64,000 nt of DNA, taken from contig NC_133401.1 in assembly GCF_047511655.1 (NCBI RefSeq), positions 16,924,501 through 16,988,500 on the forward strand, in the 5' to 3' direction. Source of the DNA: Castor canadensis (taxonomy: Eukaryota > Chordata > Mammalia > Rodentia > Castoridae). The notes beneath the pieces are model-generated. The model saw nothing but the letters and a program-made list of their open reading frames with translations, made no database searches and was not told the origin of the DNA. This document shows positions 31,791 to 44,030 of the stretch, piece by piece (the first letter of the stretch is position 1; the number at the start of each line of letters is the position of its first letter). A program made the position numbers and the translations under genes.

Positions 31791-32245
31791 TCTGGTTAAC
31801 GTTTTAGTTATACATTCTCTTATTAGTTTTTACTCACCTCCTAATACAACACGATGTGTCCTTGACCGATTCTAAGACATTTCTTTTACCAACACCCAAC
31901 GTTGCTAGAACCTTGGAACTACTTAATCCCATTTGCACTCACTTATCTTACTATTCATTTTGATTATGTGTGTTTTATTCCCAAGACATTACTGTTATTG
32001 CTTTATACAATGTGAGTTGTATTTATCCACTTACTCATTTTTGCCCTTTGTTTACTCTCTATCCGGTGTTGGTTGTCCAGTTTCTGGCAGAGATACTCTG
32101 TCTTCTGTCTGAAGTATTTCCTGTAGTATTTCTTTGAGTGCAAGTCAGCTAGCAACAAATGCTCTGTTTTTCTTTTCCTGAACAGTATTTTTCTTCCTTT
32201 ATTCCAAGTACATTTGTTGCATTTATAGTTTAAGCAAGTCAAAAC
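31791..32245 (-). mobile_element. ancient L1 (HAL1/L1M-like) fragment
   Basis: GTATTTCTTTGAGTGCAAGT and CAAATGCTCTGTTTTTC resemble the reverse complement of the ORF1 region of old L1M/HAL1 elements. Highly diverged; tentative. Confidence 0.35.
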
Positions 32246-32261
32246 TTACAGTTATTTCTGG

Positions 32262-32577
32262 AATGCATTTTTGGAGGTACTGGGGGGGTTGAACCCAGGC
32301 TTTGTGTTTGCTAAGCAGGAATTCTACCACTCGAGCCACTCTGCCAAGTTCTTTTTGTGTTGGTGATTTTTGAGATAGGTCTTGCTAAATTTATGCCTAA
32401 ACCTGCCTGGACTGCAATTCTATTTGTGCTTCCCCTGGAATTACAGGCCTGTGCCATTGTACCCAGTCATTGCTAGGGTCTGGTGAATTTTTGCTTGTAC
32501 TGGCCTAGAACCATGATCCTCTTGCTTTCTACCTCCCAAGTAGCTAGGATTACAGGCATGAGCCACCATGCTCAGCT
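32262..32577 (-). mobile_element. trimeric SINE (B1-like, B1-like, tRNA-like)
   Basis: Complement of GAGCATGGTGGCTCATGCCT, a second B1-like unit, then GAGTGGCTCGAGTGGTAGAA. Three-part order as at 4558 and 23838. Confidence 0.8.
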
Positions 32578-32780
32578 CTTTGGTATATTTTAAAGTTTCC
32601 ATTGTCTTCAGACTTCTATCATTTCTTTAATGCTCCTATAAACTCAATACAGCACCAAATCTGTCATTTATTATCACAAAATATTTGTTTTGAAGCAAAT
32701 GCTTCAATATTTCTTCAGCAAGATCAGTAAACACCATTTGTTCATACAATGCTCTTTTATTGTTATGAAAAAGTGAAAAG

Positions 32781-32880
32781 CGAGCTGGCAGAGTGGCTCA
32801 AGTGGTAGAGTGCCTGCCTAGGAAGCGTGAGCCCTGAGTTCAAACCCCAATGCTGCCAAAAAGAAAGTAAGAGAAAGAAA
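32781..32880 (+). mobile_element. tRNA-like SINE monomer
   Basis: GCTGGCAGAGTGGCTCAAGT, GTGCCTGCCTAGGAAGCG, CAAACCCCAATGCTGCC and an A/G-rich tail. Confidence 0.85.
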
Positions 32881-33059
32881 AAGTGAAAAGTAAAAGAAAG
32901 AAAAAGTGAAAACTGGCAACTAAGATGGGTTGACTCTTACACAAAATTCATGGATGGCTGGCAATGCCAAAGGTGTAAGCAATTCTTTTATGTTTGTTTA
33001 TTGTCCCAAGGAAAGGTTTTCTTCTCCCTCCTCCTCCTGTTCTTCTTCCTTTTTCTTCT

Positions 33060-33250
33060 TGGAAGTGCTGGGAGGTCAAACTCAGGGTCTTGACATGCTA
33101 GACAAATGATTTACCACTGGGAAACATTCCCAGCCCTTGGTTTTTGGAGAGAGTCTTGCTATGTAGCTCAGGGGGGTTGTGAATGTGCAGTCATCCTGCT
33201 TCAGTCTCTCAAGTGCTGGTATTACAGGCATGCACCACAATGCCTGGCTA
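33060..33250 (-). mobile_element. B1-like SINE with ID-like unit
   Basis: CTTGCTATGTAGCTCAGG ... ATTACAGGCATGCACCAC is the complement of a B1 unit. The ID-like unit lies to its left. Confidence 0.7.
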
Positions 33251-33606
33251 GAAAGGTTTGTATCTAATGCGCTTGGGTGAAGTACCCAAGAATGAAGGTT
33301 GAAATACAGTAATTGGAAGTACTTTCCAAAAGCCACCTCTGAAACGTCAATCTCTGATGCTGGTGTTTCAAATCTTACCTCTCCACACTGGGACAAATCT
33401 TTTTTTTTTTTTAACTGTAGGATGTGGTGCATTGTTCCTGGGGGTAGTGCAATTCCAGGTCAATTCATGGAGTAAGCTCGTACCTTATCTTAATTATCCA
33501 AAAATTCATTTAATTTATTGTTCTCAAATAGAGGCTGTATCAGACATTAATCTTATATGAGAAGATACTGTACTTAATTTTTCTCAATAGGCCAAGAAGC
33601 AATTGG
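33251..33606. other. unassigned sequence
   Basis: No repeat or gene recognised. Confidence 0.35.
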
Positions 33607-33691
33607 GTTTTTTTTGGCAGCACTGGGGTTTGAACTCAGGGCTTCACACTTGCTAGGCAGCGCTCTACCACTTGAGCCACTCCACCAGCCC
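33607..33691 (-). mobile_element. tRNA-like SINE monomer
   Basis: Complement of GGCTGGTGGAGTGGCTCAAG and TAGCAAGTGTGAAGCCC. First of two side by side. Confidence 0.85.
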
Positions 33692-33711
33692 AGCAATTGG
33701 TTCTTACTATT

Positions 33712-33795
33712 GTTTTTGGTGGTACTAGAGGTTGAACTCCAGGCCTTGTTTTTGCAAAGCAGGCCTGCTGCCACTTGAGCTATTCCACCAGCCTT
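33712..33795 (-). mobile_element. tRNA-like SINE monomer
   Basis: Complement of GGCTGGTGGAATAGCTCAAG; a separate, more diverged unit next to the previous one. Confidence 0.8.
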
Positions 33796-33899
33796 CTGAG
33801 AAGCAATTGAAACAAGTCTTTCTGTTTACACAATGTCAATTTTCAATTTAACACCCTTTCTATTGAGATTGGAGTGGATTTACACATTCTTCATATTTC

Positions 33900-34266
33900 A
33901 CCCTGTAGTTTTGGTTAGGGTCTTAAATGTTCCCCCAAAACCCACAGACTAAAGACTTGTTTGTCAGCCCATGACATACAGCTATTGGGAGCTGTAGAGC
34001 CTTGGGGAAGTGTGCCCAAGTGGAAGGAAGAAGGTTATTGGGGGCATGTCCTTGAGGGTTCCTTTTCACCTGTCACTCTTTGCTTCCTGGCTGCCATGAG
34101 GTGAGCAACTTCCTCTGTTGAGGGCTCTCACTAGGATATACTGTGCTGCTACAGGCTCAAAGCAATGTGTCCAAGCAACCATGGATTGACACTTCTGAAA
34201 CTGTGATCAGAAATTAGCTTCTCCTCCTTATAAACTGATTATCTCAGGTATTTTGCCACAGTGACT
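33900..34266 (+). mobile_element. MaLR-type LTR
   Basis: GTAGTTTTGGTTAGGGTCTT, TTCCTGGCTGCCATGAGGTG, CCATGGATTGACACTTCTGA and the end TCAGGTATTTTGCCACAGTG are MaLR LTR landmarks in plus orientation. It is followed without gap by another. Confidence 0.7.
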
Positions 34267-35380
34267 GTTATGGTTTGGAAATGAAGTGTCCATTCCAAAA
34301 GCTCATATGTTAAAGGTTTGGTCCCCAGGTGGCATATTCAATCATTGAGAGGTGATTGACTCACAGGGGCTTTGATCTTATCAATGGATTGATTCATTGA
34401 TGGATTCACAATGGAATGGACTCCAGGGAAGTGGTGGTCATGGCAGAAGGTAGGCTCTATTGAAGAAAGTGGATCACTGTCAGCTTGTCATTCGGGAGTA
34501 TACCTTGTCCATGGCCTTTCCTGTCTGTCTCTACTTCCTGGCCACCATGAGGCGAGCAGTCTTCTCCGTCACAGGCGCCTGCCACCATTACATTCTGCCT
34601 TACCTCATGCCCAAGAAACAGAGCCAGCAATCATGGACTGAACCTCTGAAACCATGAGCCCAAATCAGTCCTTCCTCCTTTTAAAATTATCAGAATACAT
34701 TAATAGTATAAAGGGGTTTCATTGTGATAATTCTGTAGATGTGTACAGAGTATTTTGAACAAATTCATCCCTCTGTTATAATCCTTTGGACCTCTTTTTT
34801 CTCCCTACTTTTCAGACTGTATTTGGTGATTTGATTATACTATCTTCATACATGTGTGTGTGTGTATACCCGTATTCTCTTCACCTCCCAGTACCCTTTC
34901 CTTTTCCCTCCTCTCCCACTGATTTCTCCTTCCAGACATTTCCCCCTTTTACACTATATCCTTCCATCATCACCATTCTAATCATCACCATCATTTAGTC
35001 TAGATTCCAGAAAAAATTTGGCCTTTTGAGCTTGGTTTATCATTAGATATGATGATCTCCGGTTCTATCCATTTTCCTGAAAATGACATACTTTTATATC
35101 TCAATAATACTCCATTGAATCTATATGCCACATTTTCCTTATCCATTCATCAGTGTTGGGCACCTAGGCTGATTCCACAGCTTGGCTATTGTGACTAGTG
35201 GTGCAATAAACCTGGGTGTGCAGGTGCCTCTATTATATCTTGATTTACACTCCTTTGGATATGTGCCCAAGAGTGGCATAGCAGTGTCAATAGGGAGGTC
35301 TGTTTCCTCCTTTTAAATTGTTTCTCTCAGCAATGAAAAGTGACTGGCACAGTGACGGAAAGTTGACTGACACTCCCTGT
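34267..35380 (+). mobile_element. second MaLR-type LTR, split by an L1 tail
   Basis: Starts TGTTATGGTTTGGAAATGAA, the consensus-like MaLR start, with CTTCCTGGCCACCATGAGGC inside, and ends after TCTCTCAGCAATGAAAAGTG and GTGACGGAAAGTTGACTGAC. The L1 tail at 34686-35303 lies inside, in a 14-bp target duplication. Confidence 0.75.
34686..35303 (-). mobile_element. L1 3' end fragment in MaLR LTR
   Basis: Complement of an L1 3' end, with TCAATAATACTCCATTGAAT and AGCTTGGCTATTGTGACTAG. Exact 14-bp flanking repeat TTCCTCCTTTTAAA at 34672-34685 and 35304-35317. Confidence 0.85.
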
Positions 35381-36085
35381 TTCTATTCAGGTGTCTCAAA
35401 TAAGTTACAGAGAGTGTAGCAGAGATCAGCCCAGTGACCTCATCCTTTCCATCCTTGAGACTCCCAGATGGGAGTAGAATGGAGATAAGAAATTGAGAAT
35501 GTTGGGGAGGGAGGATGGTGAGGGAAATAGTGACTCAATGTGGAAAGAAAGGAATGGAAGAGCTGGAGTCCTTAAAGTTGGAAGATGAAGAAAGATGACC
35601 CCTGCCTTCAAGAGCAAAATGCGGAGTAGAGGGAACCCATCCTGCAGCAGTTTCTGGTAAGTTTACTGAGCCAATGCTTAGTACATTCGTTCTTCCATGT
35701 CGTGAGTAGTTGCATACCCACCAGCACAGAGTGAAGTCAATGTGGTCACGTGTTGTGTGATAGTGATGGTGGGGTGGGGGAGAACCTGGCCTCTCTCCAC
35801 AAGGAACTGAAGAGATCCACTGTGTAAGTCCAGGACACCAGTAGGTAAAAACTTGAGAAACACCATCAGATCAGGTCTGTCTACTATCAGATCAGGGACT
35901 GAGCTGGCACCTCATGCCATGTAACTTGATGTACTGAGTATGGCCTAGAAATAGTAGATTTGTTCCTACTAATGTATTTTCTCTGCTTTATCATTGAATG
36001 TTTCACTCACCTCCCAGGGCTGACTTAGATGTCAACCAGAATCTCCCCAAGATCCTACCATCTCCCTCTTAAATGAAAATGTTCT
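35381..36085. other. unassigned sequence
   Basis: No gene or repeat recognised between the MaLR LTR and the next L1. Confidence 0.35.
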
Positions 36086-37261
36086 GTTTAAGACCATGTG
36101 CATAGTATCATCTCAAAAAGTAAAGTACCCAGGAATAAACCTAATCTAGGAAGTGAAACACGTCTACCATGAATACTACAAAACTCTGAGGATATTGGAA
36201 AAGACACTAGAAGACAGAAAGACATCTCCTGTTCCAAGTACAACAGAATTAATCTTGTGAAAATGGCTATCTCACCAAAAGTGATCTATAGATTCAATGT
36301 AACACCCATAAACTTCCAATGACATTTTTCACAGATATAGAAAAAAATTCTAAAATTCATTAAAAACCCCAATTGGCCAAAGTAATCCTGAACAAAAAGA
36401 GCAATGCTGGAGGTATCACAATACCTGACCTCACATTACAGTAACAAAACCAGTATGATACTGACCACAAATGGACATATAGATCAAAAGAATAGAAAAG
36501 AAGACCCACAAATAATCCACACAGCTATAGACATCTGATTCTCAACAAAGGTGCTAAAACATACATGGGAGAAAAGACAACTTCTTCAACAAATGGTGCT
36601 GAGGAAACTGGATATCCACATACAGAAGACGGAACCTAGATTTCTATCTCTCACACTATAAAACTCAGTTCAGAACTGATCCTGACCAAAGTTCTTAAAT
36701 GTAAGGCCTGAAACTTTAAGCTACTATAGGAAAATGGTCATAAACAATGACTCTCTGAGTAGGACTCCAATTGCCTAAGAAGCTATACCAAGAACCGACA
36801 AATAAGCTAGCATCAGATTAAAAAGCTTCTGTACAGCAAAGGAAACAATTTCCAGAGAGAAGAGACAGTCTGCAGAATGGAGAAAACCTTTGTCAGCTCT
36901 TCATCTGAAAGGAACTAATATTCACAATATATAAAGAACTCAAAAAATTAAGCCAGGTGCTGGTTGATCATGCCTGCCATCCTAGCTACTTGAGAGGCAA
37001 AAAACCAAACCAAAACAAACAAACAACCCCCCCAAAACCTCAAAAATTAAACACCAAAGGATCAAATAATCTAATAAAAATGGGACAATGAATTGAACTG
37101 ACAGTTCTCAAAAGAAGTACAAAAATTCAACATCCTTAGTCATAAATGACGTACAAATCAATTCAATATTGAGATCCCGTCTCAGCCCGGTCAGAATGGC
37201 AATCATTAAGAAAAAAAAATGCTGGCAAGAATGTAGAGGGTGGGGAAAGGAACTCTTATCA

Positions 37262-37475
37262 TTTTTTTGGTGGGACTGGGGTTTGAACTCAGGGGCTCAC
37301 ACTCACAAAGCAGGCATTCTTTCACTTGAGCCACACCTCCAGTCCATTTTGCTCTGATTATTTTGGAAATGTGGTCTTGAGAACTATTTGCCTGGGCTGG
37401 CCCTGATTGGCAGTCCTCACAATCTGAACCTCCCAAGTAGCTAGGATTATAGGCATGAGACACTGATGCCCAGGG
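37262..37475 (-). mobile_element. dimeric SINE (B1-like + tRNA-like)
   Basis: Complement of a B1-like unit, then GGTGTGGCTCAAGTGAAAG and GAGTTCAAACCCC. Same subtype as 1534-1755 (ACTGGAGGTGTGGC). Confidence 0.8.
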
Positions 37476-37484
37476 AATTGTGAC

Positions 37485-37570
37485 TTTTTTTTTCAGTACT
37501 GGGGTTTGACCTCTGGGCCTTGGATTTGCTAGGCAAGTTCTCTGCTACTTGAACCACTCCTCCAGTGAAG
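37485..37570 (-). mobile_element. tRNA-like SINE monomer
   Basis: Complement of ACTGGAGGAGTGGTTCAAGT and TTGCCTAGCAAATCC. Confidence 0.75.
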
Positions 37571-38215
37571 GCAGGTGGTGCACGGAGCATGTACACAGCC
37601 CTTGCTCCAAAACTTCCTTATCACTCTTAATGGGAATGTAAATTAGTGCAGCTATTCTGGAAATCACTATGGAAGTTCTTCACAAAACTAAAAATGGAAT
37701 TAACACATGCTCCACCTAGACCACTCTTGTATATACACAAATAAATCAAAGTTAACATACAATAGAGAAAATTGCATGCCCATGTCTATCACGGCTCTAT
37801 TCACAATAGTCAAGTTATGGAATCAGTATAGGTGTCTATCAACATACAAATAAATAATGAATGTGTGGTATAGATACATAGTGGAGTATTATTCAGCCAT
37901 AAAGAAAAACAAAATTATGTCATTTGCAGGAAAATGGATGGAACTGGACATTGTGTTAAGAGAAATAAGACTCGAAAGATAAATACATTTTCTATCATAT
38001 GTGGAATCTAGATTTTGAAAATAAAGACATGAAAGTAGAAGGGGATTATTTGGGGAGAAAGGGGGTGCTAACAGGAGGAGTGAGGAGGCCAAAAGGAGGG
38101 TTATGGTAGATAAATATTATTGAGGTACGCAGTGTGCAAGTATAAAATTGTCAAAATGAAAGAGATTGCTGTGCATAATTAATAAAAAGGACAATGATTG
38201 AATGGATTAAAAACC

Positions 38216-38625
38216 AATACCTAACTAAATAAAAAGGATCATATGCTCTGGAGATCATCATATTAAGAAAAATAAGTCTTACTGAGAAAGAAAAATAGCA
38301 CCTGTTCTCACATATGTAGAATCTAGACTTACCAAAAAAAAAAAAAAGAATGACATGAGTGTAAAACCGGAAATATTTGTGGGTGGGAACCAGCCAGAGG
38401 GACTAGGGTGAGAGAAGAGGGAGAAGGAGGGGTGAATATGCTTGAAGTCCTTCATCTACACGCATAAAAACAGAATAATAAAACCCATTACATTGTTTAA
38501 AAAGGTGAGTAGAGGTGGACAAGAAGAGAAACAGAGGGGTGAATTGATCAAGGCACATTACATGCATGTGTGGAAATGTCACAATGAGACCCCTTTGCAC
38601 AATCAATATAGACTAAACGAAAAGA
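38216..38625 (+). mobile_element. separate L1 3' end
   Basis: Repeats the final ORF2/3' UTR part: AGATCATCATATTAAGAAAA, TCTCACATATGTAGAATCTA and AATGTCACAATGAGACCCC. It is a second tail directly after the previous one. Confidence 0.65.
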
Positions 38626-39435
38626 TCACATGCACAGAATATCTCAGTCTTTTGACACATGGTGAACGTTCTCCATTTCCTAACTAGAGTTTATTTATGT
38701 TAAGAAAAATTGTCATCAATTGCACCTCTCAGTGCTGGTCCTTGCAATTAGAAAAAAAGATTTAGAAACATCTGGAAAGAGATACAAATGCAATCATAAA
38801 TATTTACAAATAGCCATAGTATTTTCTAGCTGTCTGATAACCAATGAAGTTGACAAAAAAGTTTGTGAGTCATCTTAAAGAACTCAGCTGAATTGTCACG
38901 GCAGGTGGCATGACGTATATAGCATGGTCCCCTACCTTTGAGCTTTCTACAGACAGCCAGTTGAATTTGCAGAAGCAGTGGGGCATCCTTGCTACATGCT
39001 ACTCTTAACATAAAATGAAAAATTTCATTCCTTAGCTGCTTTTTCACATTTCAAGTGTTGAATTGCCAGTTGTCACTTGTGGTCACCACCTTGGCCCTTG
39101 CAGACACAGAACATTCTGACCATTGCAGTCCTTATGTGAAGATTACCTGAGGAGGTTCACACTGGACCTGAGCCACATTTCAGTCCCTCTCCAAACCCAT
39201 CTTGTACAGCATGACTGTCCCCAGCCAGGCAACCCTGTCACTTACTCCAAGTGTATCCATTACAGAGCAGGTGCTCCATGTCTATTGGTTTCAACAACAA
39301 TAGCCATATTGAGAAATGGGCAGAGGTAAACCTAGTACAATTTAATACTAAGGGACCAGAAAAGACCAATATATGGGGTTATATCTAACAAAATTATGAA
39401 AAACCTTAACATTAACAGCTTCAAACAGTGCTGAA
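38626..39435. other. unassigned, with ancient-repeat-like stretch
   Basis: 38870-39110 reads on the minus strand like an old interspersed repeat (ACACTTGAAATGTG with an AT-rich body) that I cannot name. No gene signal. Confidence 0.3.
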
Positions 39436-39651
39436 ATAATCCAGGCACTGGTAGCTCACGCTTGTAATCCTAAGTACTTGACAGGCTGAGATCGTCAGGC
39501 TCATGGTTTGAGGCCAGCCCAGGCAAATAGCTTATGTGACCCTATCAACAAAATAACCAGAACAAACTGGGCTAGAGGTGTGTCTCAGGTGGTAGCATGC
39601 CTGCTTTGCAAAAGCAGAGCCCTGAGTTCAAACCCACTCCCATCAAAAAAA
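39436..39651 (+). mobile_element. dimeric SINE, divergent subtype
   Basis: CCAGGCACTGGTAGCTCACG, AGGCCAGCCCAGGCAAATAG, then the tRNA-like unit GAGGTGTGTCTCAGGTGGTA and an A-rich end. Confidence 0.85.
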
Positions 39652-40307
39652 TTGCTGAAATAAATGAAAGATTATCAAGATAAATAGGGAGATAGCCCAT
39701 GCTCGTAGGTTGCATGTTTGCCTATCCTTAAGATGTAAATTCTCCCTGAAAGATATACACATTCAGTGTAATTCCTATCATGTGGAAACCTACCTGTGCC
39801 AAGGTGCTATGTTCAAACACGTGCCAGGATTTGCTGAAATACTGTCTGGTGCCTGGGTGAGGTTGAAGAAGGGACTGCCATGCAGAATGACACCTGAGGT
39901 GAAAGATTGAGGACAGGCCTAATATGCATGAATCTTGGCATCACTCGACATGCCTCAGCTCTGTTCCCACTTCACCAGGACAAAGACTTCTCTTGTTCTT
40001 TCTGAGATGTCAAAAGGACAATTTGTCTATGTGGCCTATATGCCAGACTGCCCATTTGACATAGGAAGGGATGCGCCTCATGAGTGTCATAGTGGAGGCT
40101 CTGGCATCTATGCTCTCACGAGCATCTTTCCCTACCTCCTTTTGTTTTCAGCTGCAAAAAGACAGTCACACAAACATCTTTCTATCTGGGAATATCTGTT
40201 CTTGAAAGTCTTAGTGGGCCCAAATACTGTCACCCAATATTGTACTTGAAATGGCAGAACTCTCTGTCCCTGAATTGCAGCTAGATGGCTGTCAGGTGGC
40301 ACAGACT

Positions 40308-40350
<43 letters not shown>

Positions 40351-41756
40351 CTCACAGAAGTGAAGATAGTGACACTCTGTGGATAGAAAGGGCAGTGCTT
40401 CAGGTTGCAGGAATCTTAGAAAAAGTGCATATTTCTTCTATATCTTCTCTGTGAAACAACTTTCTGCTGCAAAGGAGAACAAGGAGCTATGAATGATGCA
40501 CAAGAAGAATAATGAATGATTTTAGTAACTGGGTAGATTATCTTGTAGTGTGTTCATGGCACCACATGAACCTCATGGCACTTCATGGAAGGAAGCAGAG
40601 CAAGGGCCTGTGGGCAGCCATCTTTACATGGGGTCATGAGCTGGGGGAGCTGTGGCACACGGGAAGCTTTCTCATTGGGTAATTTTAACACAAGAAGTCA
40701 CCATGTAAAGGTACAAAGGGTGAGGTCACCAGGAGGATGTTCATTTGACCATGCTGGAATGGTCACCCAGAGGTGAGCACTAAGCAAGTGAAAGTTTGAA
40801 ACAAGCAGAATCAGTGGAGTTGCAAAAATGTCCCCAAAACTATAACCTTACCCCTCTCCTGTGATCCCCTGTGTGACAGTGAACCTGTGCGGCTCTAAGT
40901 GCATCTCCATGTTGAAGTGTGAGGAAGCTGATGGCTTTCAGCACTGCAGAGCACTGACTGAGCGTGCAGTCAAAGAAGGTGGCTCTCTCATTCCAAGATC
41001 CATTAAGTCAGCAAACAGCAATTAACGTTGGGAAAATTAGCCGCCAATCTGATGAAGTCCCTGGAAGCTGTTATCTCAGTTGCCTCAGTGGTTACCTTTA
41101 TCCTGAAGCCTACTTTAGCATCTTTTCCAACCTGAGACAAGGATGATTTTCTTCCATATCTTCTCTGGGAAAACATCTCTCTACTACAAAGAAGGAGAAA
41201 CCAAGAAATTATAAATCATGGACAAGGGGGAGAATGAAAAGGTTTGAGTAATGGAGCAGGCATTGCCATTTCCTCCCTCTACCTTACCTGCAGTTCCTGC
41301 AGATGGGGACAAATGGTGCTGCGACTCCACACCCAACTTTTAACATCACAACAAGTTTCTTCTGGAGGCCAAGGGACTCCACACAGCAGAGCTCAAAGCA
41401 GGGCCAGCAGATGCATCTGGGGCCACAGAGGCGGATCTAGTTCAAGTCCAGTTTGATGGTGTCGTTGTCACAGAACTGCACTACAGCATTGTTGATCTGG
41501 TCCCCATCCCTAATTGCTGTCTGGCACAGCAATGAGTCAGATCTGGAGGAGTCAGAGTTGGGTGCGCTCCAAGGAGCAGTCTAGGACTCCTCCATCCATA
41601 GTGCCACCTCCTCCTTCCTCGCTGCACAGAGCAAAAATGAAGACAGCAGCCGAGAAGCAGAAGGAGGTTGAAGTGAGAATTCTGGGAGTGTAGTTAAGTG
41701 GTCATTACCAAGGGCCACAGGATGGTGTACTCAGCTTCTTTGGTCAAAGTAGATTT
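39652..41756. other. unassigned 2.1 kb, one microsatellite, one diverged duplication
   Basis: The largest stretch without recognised elements up to here. 40425-40545 and 41137-41260 are diverged copies of each other (TATATCTTCTCTGTGAAAC against CATATCTTCTCTGGGAAAA). The minus strand near 41580-41430 has a short phrase, DGDQINNAVVQFCDNDTIKL, which looks protein-like but is too short and I cannot place it. No multi-exon structure is evident. Confidence 0.35.
40311..40345 (+). repeat. (TC)n microsatellite
   Basis: Seventeen uninterrupted TC units, continued by TTCTC. Confidence 0.95.
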
Positions 41757-42083
41757 CTTTTTTCATTTTGGGTTTGATCCCAGGGCCTTCTGATTACTTG
41801 GCAGGTGCTCTACCACTTGAGCTACATCTCCAGAACTTTTTGCTTTAGTTATTTTTCAGATAGGACTTCACATTTTTTTTTTTGACCTGGAGCAGCTTCA
41901 GTCAGCAATACTTCCTATGCCTCCTGCACAGCTAGAATGACAGCCATGTGCCACCATGCCAGGCTTATTTGTTGAGACGGGTATTAGTAACTTTTTGCCT
42001 GGACTTGCTTTGAACCATGATCCTCCAGAACTCAGCCTCCCACATAGCTGGGACTACAGGCATGAGCTATTGTGCTTGGTCTC
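41757..42083 (-). mobile_element. trimeric SINE (B1-like, B1-like, tRNA-like)
   Basis: Complement of two B1-like units (CATAGCTGGGACTACAGGCA at the right end) and the tRNA-like unit with GTAGCTCAAGTGGTAGAGC. Confidence 0.8.
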
Positions 42084-44030
42084 AGAGTGAATTTTGATAC
42101 TGACTCTGGGTACAGGTCCTGGGGTCTAGGCTGGCAGGAGGGCTTTGGGAAGAGGGAAGTTTCTGCAATTTGTAGGCATGGAGAAAGATTGCAATGCAGT
42201 TAGAGATGACAGGGGGTGATTATGAGGTAGGAAGCCAATAATTGAATGGGGAAGAGAGGATTAAGTTTGAGACTCAGAAGTAGCCTTGCAATAATTCTTA
42301 GGTTCAACATGGAGCTGGAGTGTCCTTACTAAAGATTCTGCTGTGGTTCTGACTAGGCTGCTGAAGAGTGGGAGGGAGAGCAGAACTGGGTGCAGGATCT
42401 TGGAGCTGTGGCTTATTATAAGGGCTTCGAATTCTCCAAGGAGGGATCCTGTCACCTACTGTCACAGCAGAATCAGCACTGCTACTGGGAAGAGCGAGGT
42501 GGGAAGAGTCAGCTGTAGAGAAAACAACCACCCAGCAATTTAGCAACATGTGCTTAACTCTGCTCCAACTGATTGCCACTTTCTCAGACACTTTCAATCC
42601 TCAAGGTATATGTCACCCTGGAACCTTTCCAAGTCGTGCCTCTGGTGAGTGCCACGATGAACGCCATGGAGAGCAACCCCAGGTGAAAGAAATTTCAGGC
42701 TCACCTGTGTGCAAACTATTCACGAACAGCAGCGGTTCCCAGGCTTCTCATCCTGCTCACTGTGGAAGTTTCAGTGGCTCTCTCTACACTCAGCTCAGTC
42801 AGCCTCCCAATCTGCACTGCTTATAGTTGTTCAGAGTTATCTGGGGGAAATTATGAAGTTGCAGCACGCTATAGAAGAAGACCAGGGGCTTTACAAACTG
42901 TGTTAGGGGGAACGAAAGAGGAATAGAGAAATGATGGATAGACATCTGCTCTATGTGACCCACAAATTAGAGACACTTGTCACATATGTGCTCATGGACA
43001 CATGACCAGTAGTAACATTTAGTGTAAATGTGCAGCACAGGGTTTGTTGGGGTGGGAAGACAGAAACACAAAGTAGATGAGGAGGTTCATCCCTTTAACT
43101 CAGTATTCCCCAGAGATTTGTGTAGAGTTCGTTAGGATGCATCTCGAACAGGCTGCATGCTGGGAAGGCTTCAGCATGTCTTCTAGGCTAATAGCACGGT
43201 AGGAATGCTTGGTAAAAGAGATGCACCCATCAGAGGCTATGTGTGGCCTTCATGTATTCATTCAGTAAGGACATTTACTCATTTTGCTGTAGAAATATTG
43301 GGTGTCTATTATGATATTCTGCTGCAGCTGTCTTTGTGGAGATTTTAAATAAATGTGTAACACGGGCTTTAGAAAGTACATGAGTCACGGATTCCAAAAA
43401 TGCAGCAGCCCCAGGTTGTTGTTCACAGCGATATGGACCACAGTCATTACTGCTCAGTCTTCAGGCTTTGGAGAATCTCTGTGGCCCTGGTTTTTCTCCA
43501 GTTTTAGCCCCAAGAGGAGGATTTCTCAGGGTTGCTCTCCAGATGAGAATTGAGAGGTTTTAGAAACATTGGGGTGGCCAGGAACCAATTTCTAGGCGTT
43601 TGGTTAAAACTAGGAGCAGGAAGAGGATGTGTGGGCTTCAGTGTTGGAGCTGCCATGAAACAAGGTGAGTGAGAACCAGAGAACCCCATCAAGGCAGCCA
43701 TGGAGAGGCCCCTGAGACAGGAAGAAGACTTATGTCTCAGGATGTCCCCTCTGCTGGAGGAATCTTCCTCTTGGTGTGGGGAAGAAAAAGCTGGGGGGCC
43801 ACTGCCCATCAACTGCTTGAAACCTGGAGCCCACATTCAATAAACACCCTTGACACCATCTCTCAAGGAGGAAGGCTGCCAGATAAAATGCATGGCTGTA
43901 ATTCTATTTGACTTTCAGATGAAAAGATAAAAATCTTGAGGATAAGCCTGCCCCAAATGTTGTCTCTAAAATTCTAAAATGCTTTGCTATTTATCTGAAG
44001 GTCAAATTTAACAGGGTTCTGTTTTGCTTT
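42084..44030. other. unassigned 1.9 kb
   Basis: No SINE, L1 or LTR recognised; base composition is more balanced than in the L1 areas. Open frames up to about 110 codons occur on both strands but show no motif. Confidence 0.3.

Larger units (their letters stand above)
36086..38215 (+). mobile_element. L1 3' half (5'-truncated, decayed)
   Basis: From ORF2 after the reverse transcriptase core (AGTACCCAGGAATAAACCTA; GGAGGTATCACAATACCTGA at 36409) to the 3' UTR and A-rich end near 38200. It keeps, at 37620-37930, the ORF2 segment that the young L1 at 18870 has lost. SINEs are inserted at 37262-37570. Stops and shifts are frequent. Confidence 0.8.

Noticed and set aside
41430..41640. Possible processed pseudogene on the minus strand (a phrase ending NDTIKLDLN)
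   Set aside because: I compared it with ribosomal protein S4 from memory and it does not fit; too short and flanked by unrelated frames.
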